Source: an uncultured Chloroflexota bacterium (lineage in GTDB: Bacteria; Chloroflexota; Limnocylindria; Limnocylindrales; CSP1-4). Taken from it: a stretch of 6,532 nucleotides of DNA. Position 1 is the first letter of the stretch, and every line of letters begins with the position of its first letter. Positions 6,112 through 6,532 of the stretch are shown piece by piece. Below the pieces are notes generated by a model, which saw nothing but the letters and a program-made list of their open reading frames with translations, did no database searches and was not told the origin of the DNA. A program made the translations under genes and the position numbers. The stretch spans positions 1 to 6,532 of the forward strand of contig CAIYQJ010000191.1 in NCBI GenBank assembly GCA_903928275.1, written 5' to 3'.

Positions 6112-6135
6112 CCGCGGCGCAGATCGGCGCCGCGG
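6112..6135 (-). promoter_or_regulatory. Leader hairpin 2 upstream of the MMPL gene
   Basis: CCGCGGCGC (6112-6120) and GCGCCGCGG (6127-6135) are perfect 9-bp arms around a 6-nt loop (AGATCG on the top strand). In the exporter mRNA this stem ends about 9 nt before the GAGG ribosome site. It could limit or modulate ribosome access. No T tract follows, so it is not a standard terminator. Confidence 0.45.
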
Positions 6136-6158
6136 GTGGCGTCAGGGGAGGGGACCTG

Positions 6159-6187
6159 CTCTCGGCGCCGCAAAGGCGCCGCGAGAG
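6159..6187 (-). promoter_or_regulatory. Leader hairpin 1 upstream of the MMPL gene
   Basis: CTCTCGGCGCC (6159-6169) pairs with GGCGC-CG-CGAGAG (6175-6187): 11 base pairs with a 2-nt CG bulge around a GCAAA loop (top strand). If transcription starts near 6196, this stem forms almost at the 5' end of the mRNA, where such stems can protect transcripts from decay. It could instead be a DNA operator. Confidence 0.45.
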
Positions 6188-6202
6188 GGCCCGACGCCGG
6201 CC

Positions 6203-6208
6203 AGTCTA
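6203..6208 (-). promoter_or_regulatory. Putative -10 element (TAGACT) for the MMPL operon
   Basis: On the minus strand CGCTAGACT is identical over nine bases to the element before the aminotransferase. A start about 7 nt downstream, near 6196, would give a leader of roughly 100 nt holding both hairpins and the GAGG ribosome site. No recognisable -35 hexamer is seen. Confidence 0.4.
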
Positions 6209-6279
6209 GCGCGGGTCGGCCGGGGGGCCATCGCGCGACATGCCCCCCGGAGCGAGTCAGCCCTCCCGGCGGACGACAT

Positions 6280-6315
6280 CACGTGGGCGACCACGATCAA
6301 CGTCCGGCCCACGTG
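6280..6315. promoter_or_regulatory. Inverted repeat with two CACGTG cores, candidate operator
   Basis: CACGTGGGC (6280-6288) and GCCCACGTG (6307-6315) are perfect 9-bp inverted arms separated by 18 bp. Each contains the palindrome CACGTG, and the two palindromes start 30 bp apart, about three helical turns. The site lies between the divergent MMPL and phosphotriesterase-like genes, about 70 bp upstream of the MMPL -10. It could be a paired operator or activator site. No regulator gene is in the window. Confidence 0.45.
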
Positions 6316-6396
6316 CGGTGGCCGTGCCGCGGTCGTGGCTGCGTGCGTCTTGGCCTCTCGGGCAACCCGTCGCCCGCGTCGCCCGCGACGCCCCGT

Positions 6397-6417
6397 CATG
6401 CGCCGCTGCGGCGCATG
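6397..6417. repeat. 10-bp-arm palindrome with a single central base
   Basis: CATGCGCCGC (6397-6406) and GCGGCGCATG (6408-6417) are perfect complements around one T. With so short a spacer it is more likely a protein-binding DNA palindrome than an efficient RNA hairpin. It lies 50 bp before the phosphotriesterase-like start and could be an operator for it. There is no T tract for a terminator. Confidence 0.5.
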
Positions 6418-6466
6418 CGGGTCGGGGCCGCCGGACGCTTGGCGTCCCACGCACGCGGAGGTCGAG

Positions 6467-6532
6467 ATGGGCTTCGTTCGAACGGTGGCGGGTGACGTGG
6501 AACCCGCCGCGATCGGCGTCACGCTGCCGCAT
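6467..6532 (+). CDS. Phosphotriesterase-family metal hydrolase, N-terminal fragment
   Basis: An ATG at 6467 with GGAGGT (6457-6462) 4 nt upstream opens a frame that runs off the right edge after 22 codons, reading MGFVRTVAGDVEPAAIGVTL followed by Pro-His. This matches the start of the phosphotriesterase (PTE/Php) family of amidohydrolase-fold enzymes: (I/V)-x-T-V-x-G-x-(I/V)-x-x-x-x-L/I-G-x-T-L-x-H-E-H. The final visible His would be the first of the two metal-binding histidines of the HxH motif at the end of strand 1. Members are binuclear-zinc hydrolases with lactonase, esterase or phosphotriesterase activity; nothing here separates these. The gene is divergent from the MMPL operon and may share its regulatory region. 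The call rests on a short but very characteristic stretch plus a good ribosome site. Confidence 0.72.
   Translation, partial: MGFVRTVAGDVEPAAIGVTLPH

Larger units (their letters stand above)
6094..6466. other. Divergent intergenic region (373 bp)
   Basis: This stretch separates the MMPL start (6093, minus) from the phosphotriesterase-like start (6467, plus). It holds, left to right, the MMPL ribosome site, two leader hairpins, the MMPL -10, the double-CACGTG repeat and a GC-rich palindrome. Open frames across it on both strands are arginine/proline-rich shadows without a recognisable protein. No TAnnnT hexamer occurs on the plus strand between 6300 and 6466, so the promoter of the plus-strand gene is not visible. 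Confidence 0.6.

Noticed and set aside
6142..6522. 126-codon minus-strand frame in the divergent region
   Set aside because: It overlaps the phosphotriesterase-like start and the MMPL promoter elements, and its sequence is Arg/Ala/Pro-rich without any motif.
1..6532. CRISPR array or tandem repeats
   Set aside because: No regularly spaced direct repeats are visible anywhere; the recurring GGCGCC and CGCCG words are GC-bias noise.

Overview
The window is very GC-rich, with GC-ending codons in nearly every gene from about 1,000 onward. TAnnnT hexamers sit close to start codons, as in bacteria that use many leaderless mRNAs. Together these suggest an actinobacterium or a high-GC Chloroflexota (Limnocylindria-like) lineage, probably an uncultured or environmental genome. 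This placement is inference from style, not from a marker gene.

Region 1-854 (minus strand) looks like the eroded edge of a phage, plasmid or integrative element. A topoisomerase VI A-like TOPRIM protein is cut off just after its catalytic-glutamate motif. It runs into the off-frame last 40 codons of a winged-helix protein, whose stop overlaps (GTGA) the start of a third gene that leaves the window at position 1. No stop interrupts the first frame, so a gene caller would report one 284-codon open frame from 854 to 1; read by content it is three pieces. Codon use is less GC-biased here (GTT, TTT, CTA, AGT occur), and a 20-bp near-palindrome lies inside the third gene.

Region 855-3059 (plus strand) holds a tiny membrane-anchored or secreted protein with a C-x3-GGRFD-x4-C tail, a 108-aa single-pass membrane protein, and a full-length class III PLP-dependent aminotransferase. 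The last two overlap by ATGA. A TAGACT -10 element inside the end of the 108-aa gene could give the aminotransferase its own leaderless transcript.

Region 3093-6093 (minus strand, convergent with the aminotransferase) holds an MMPL/RND-type exporter of 785 aa. A six-helix membrane protein of unknown function follows it and overlaps its 3' end by 35 bp, probably as a two-gene operon. The exporter has a promoter-like TAGACT and a leader with two strong hairpins.

Region 6094-6466 is a divergent intergenic region with an inverted repeat carrying two CACGTG cores 30 bp apart and a separate near-perfect palindrome. From 6467 a phosphotriesterase-family gene begins on the plus strand and leaves the window after 22 codons.

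I see no complete, clearly new multi-gene system. The strongest oddities are the deletion-fused mobile-element remnant at the left edge and the operator-like repeats between the exporter and the phosphotriesterase-like gene.
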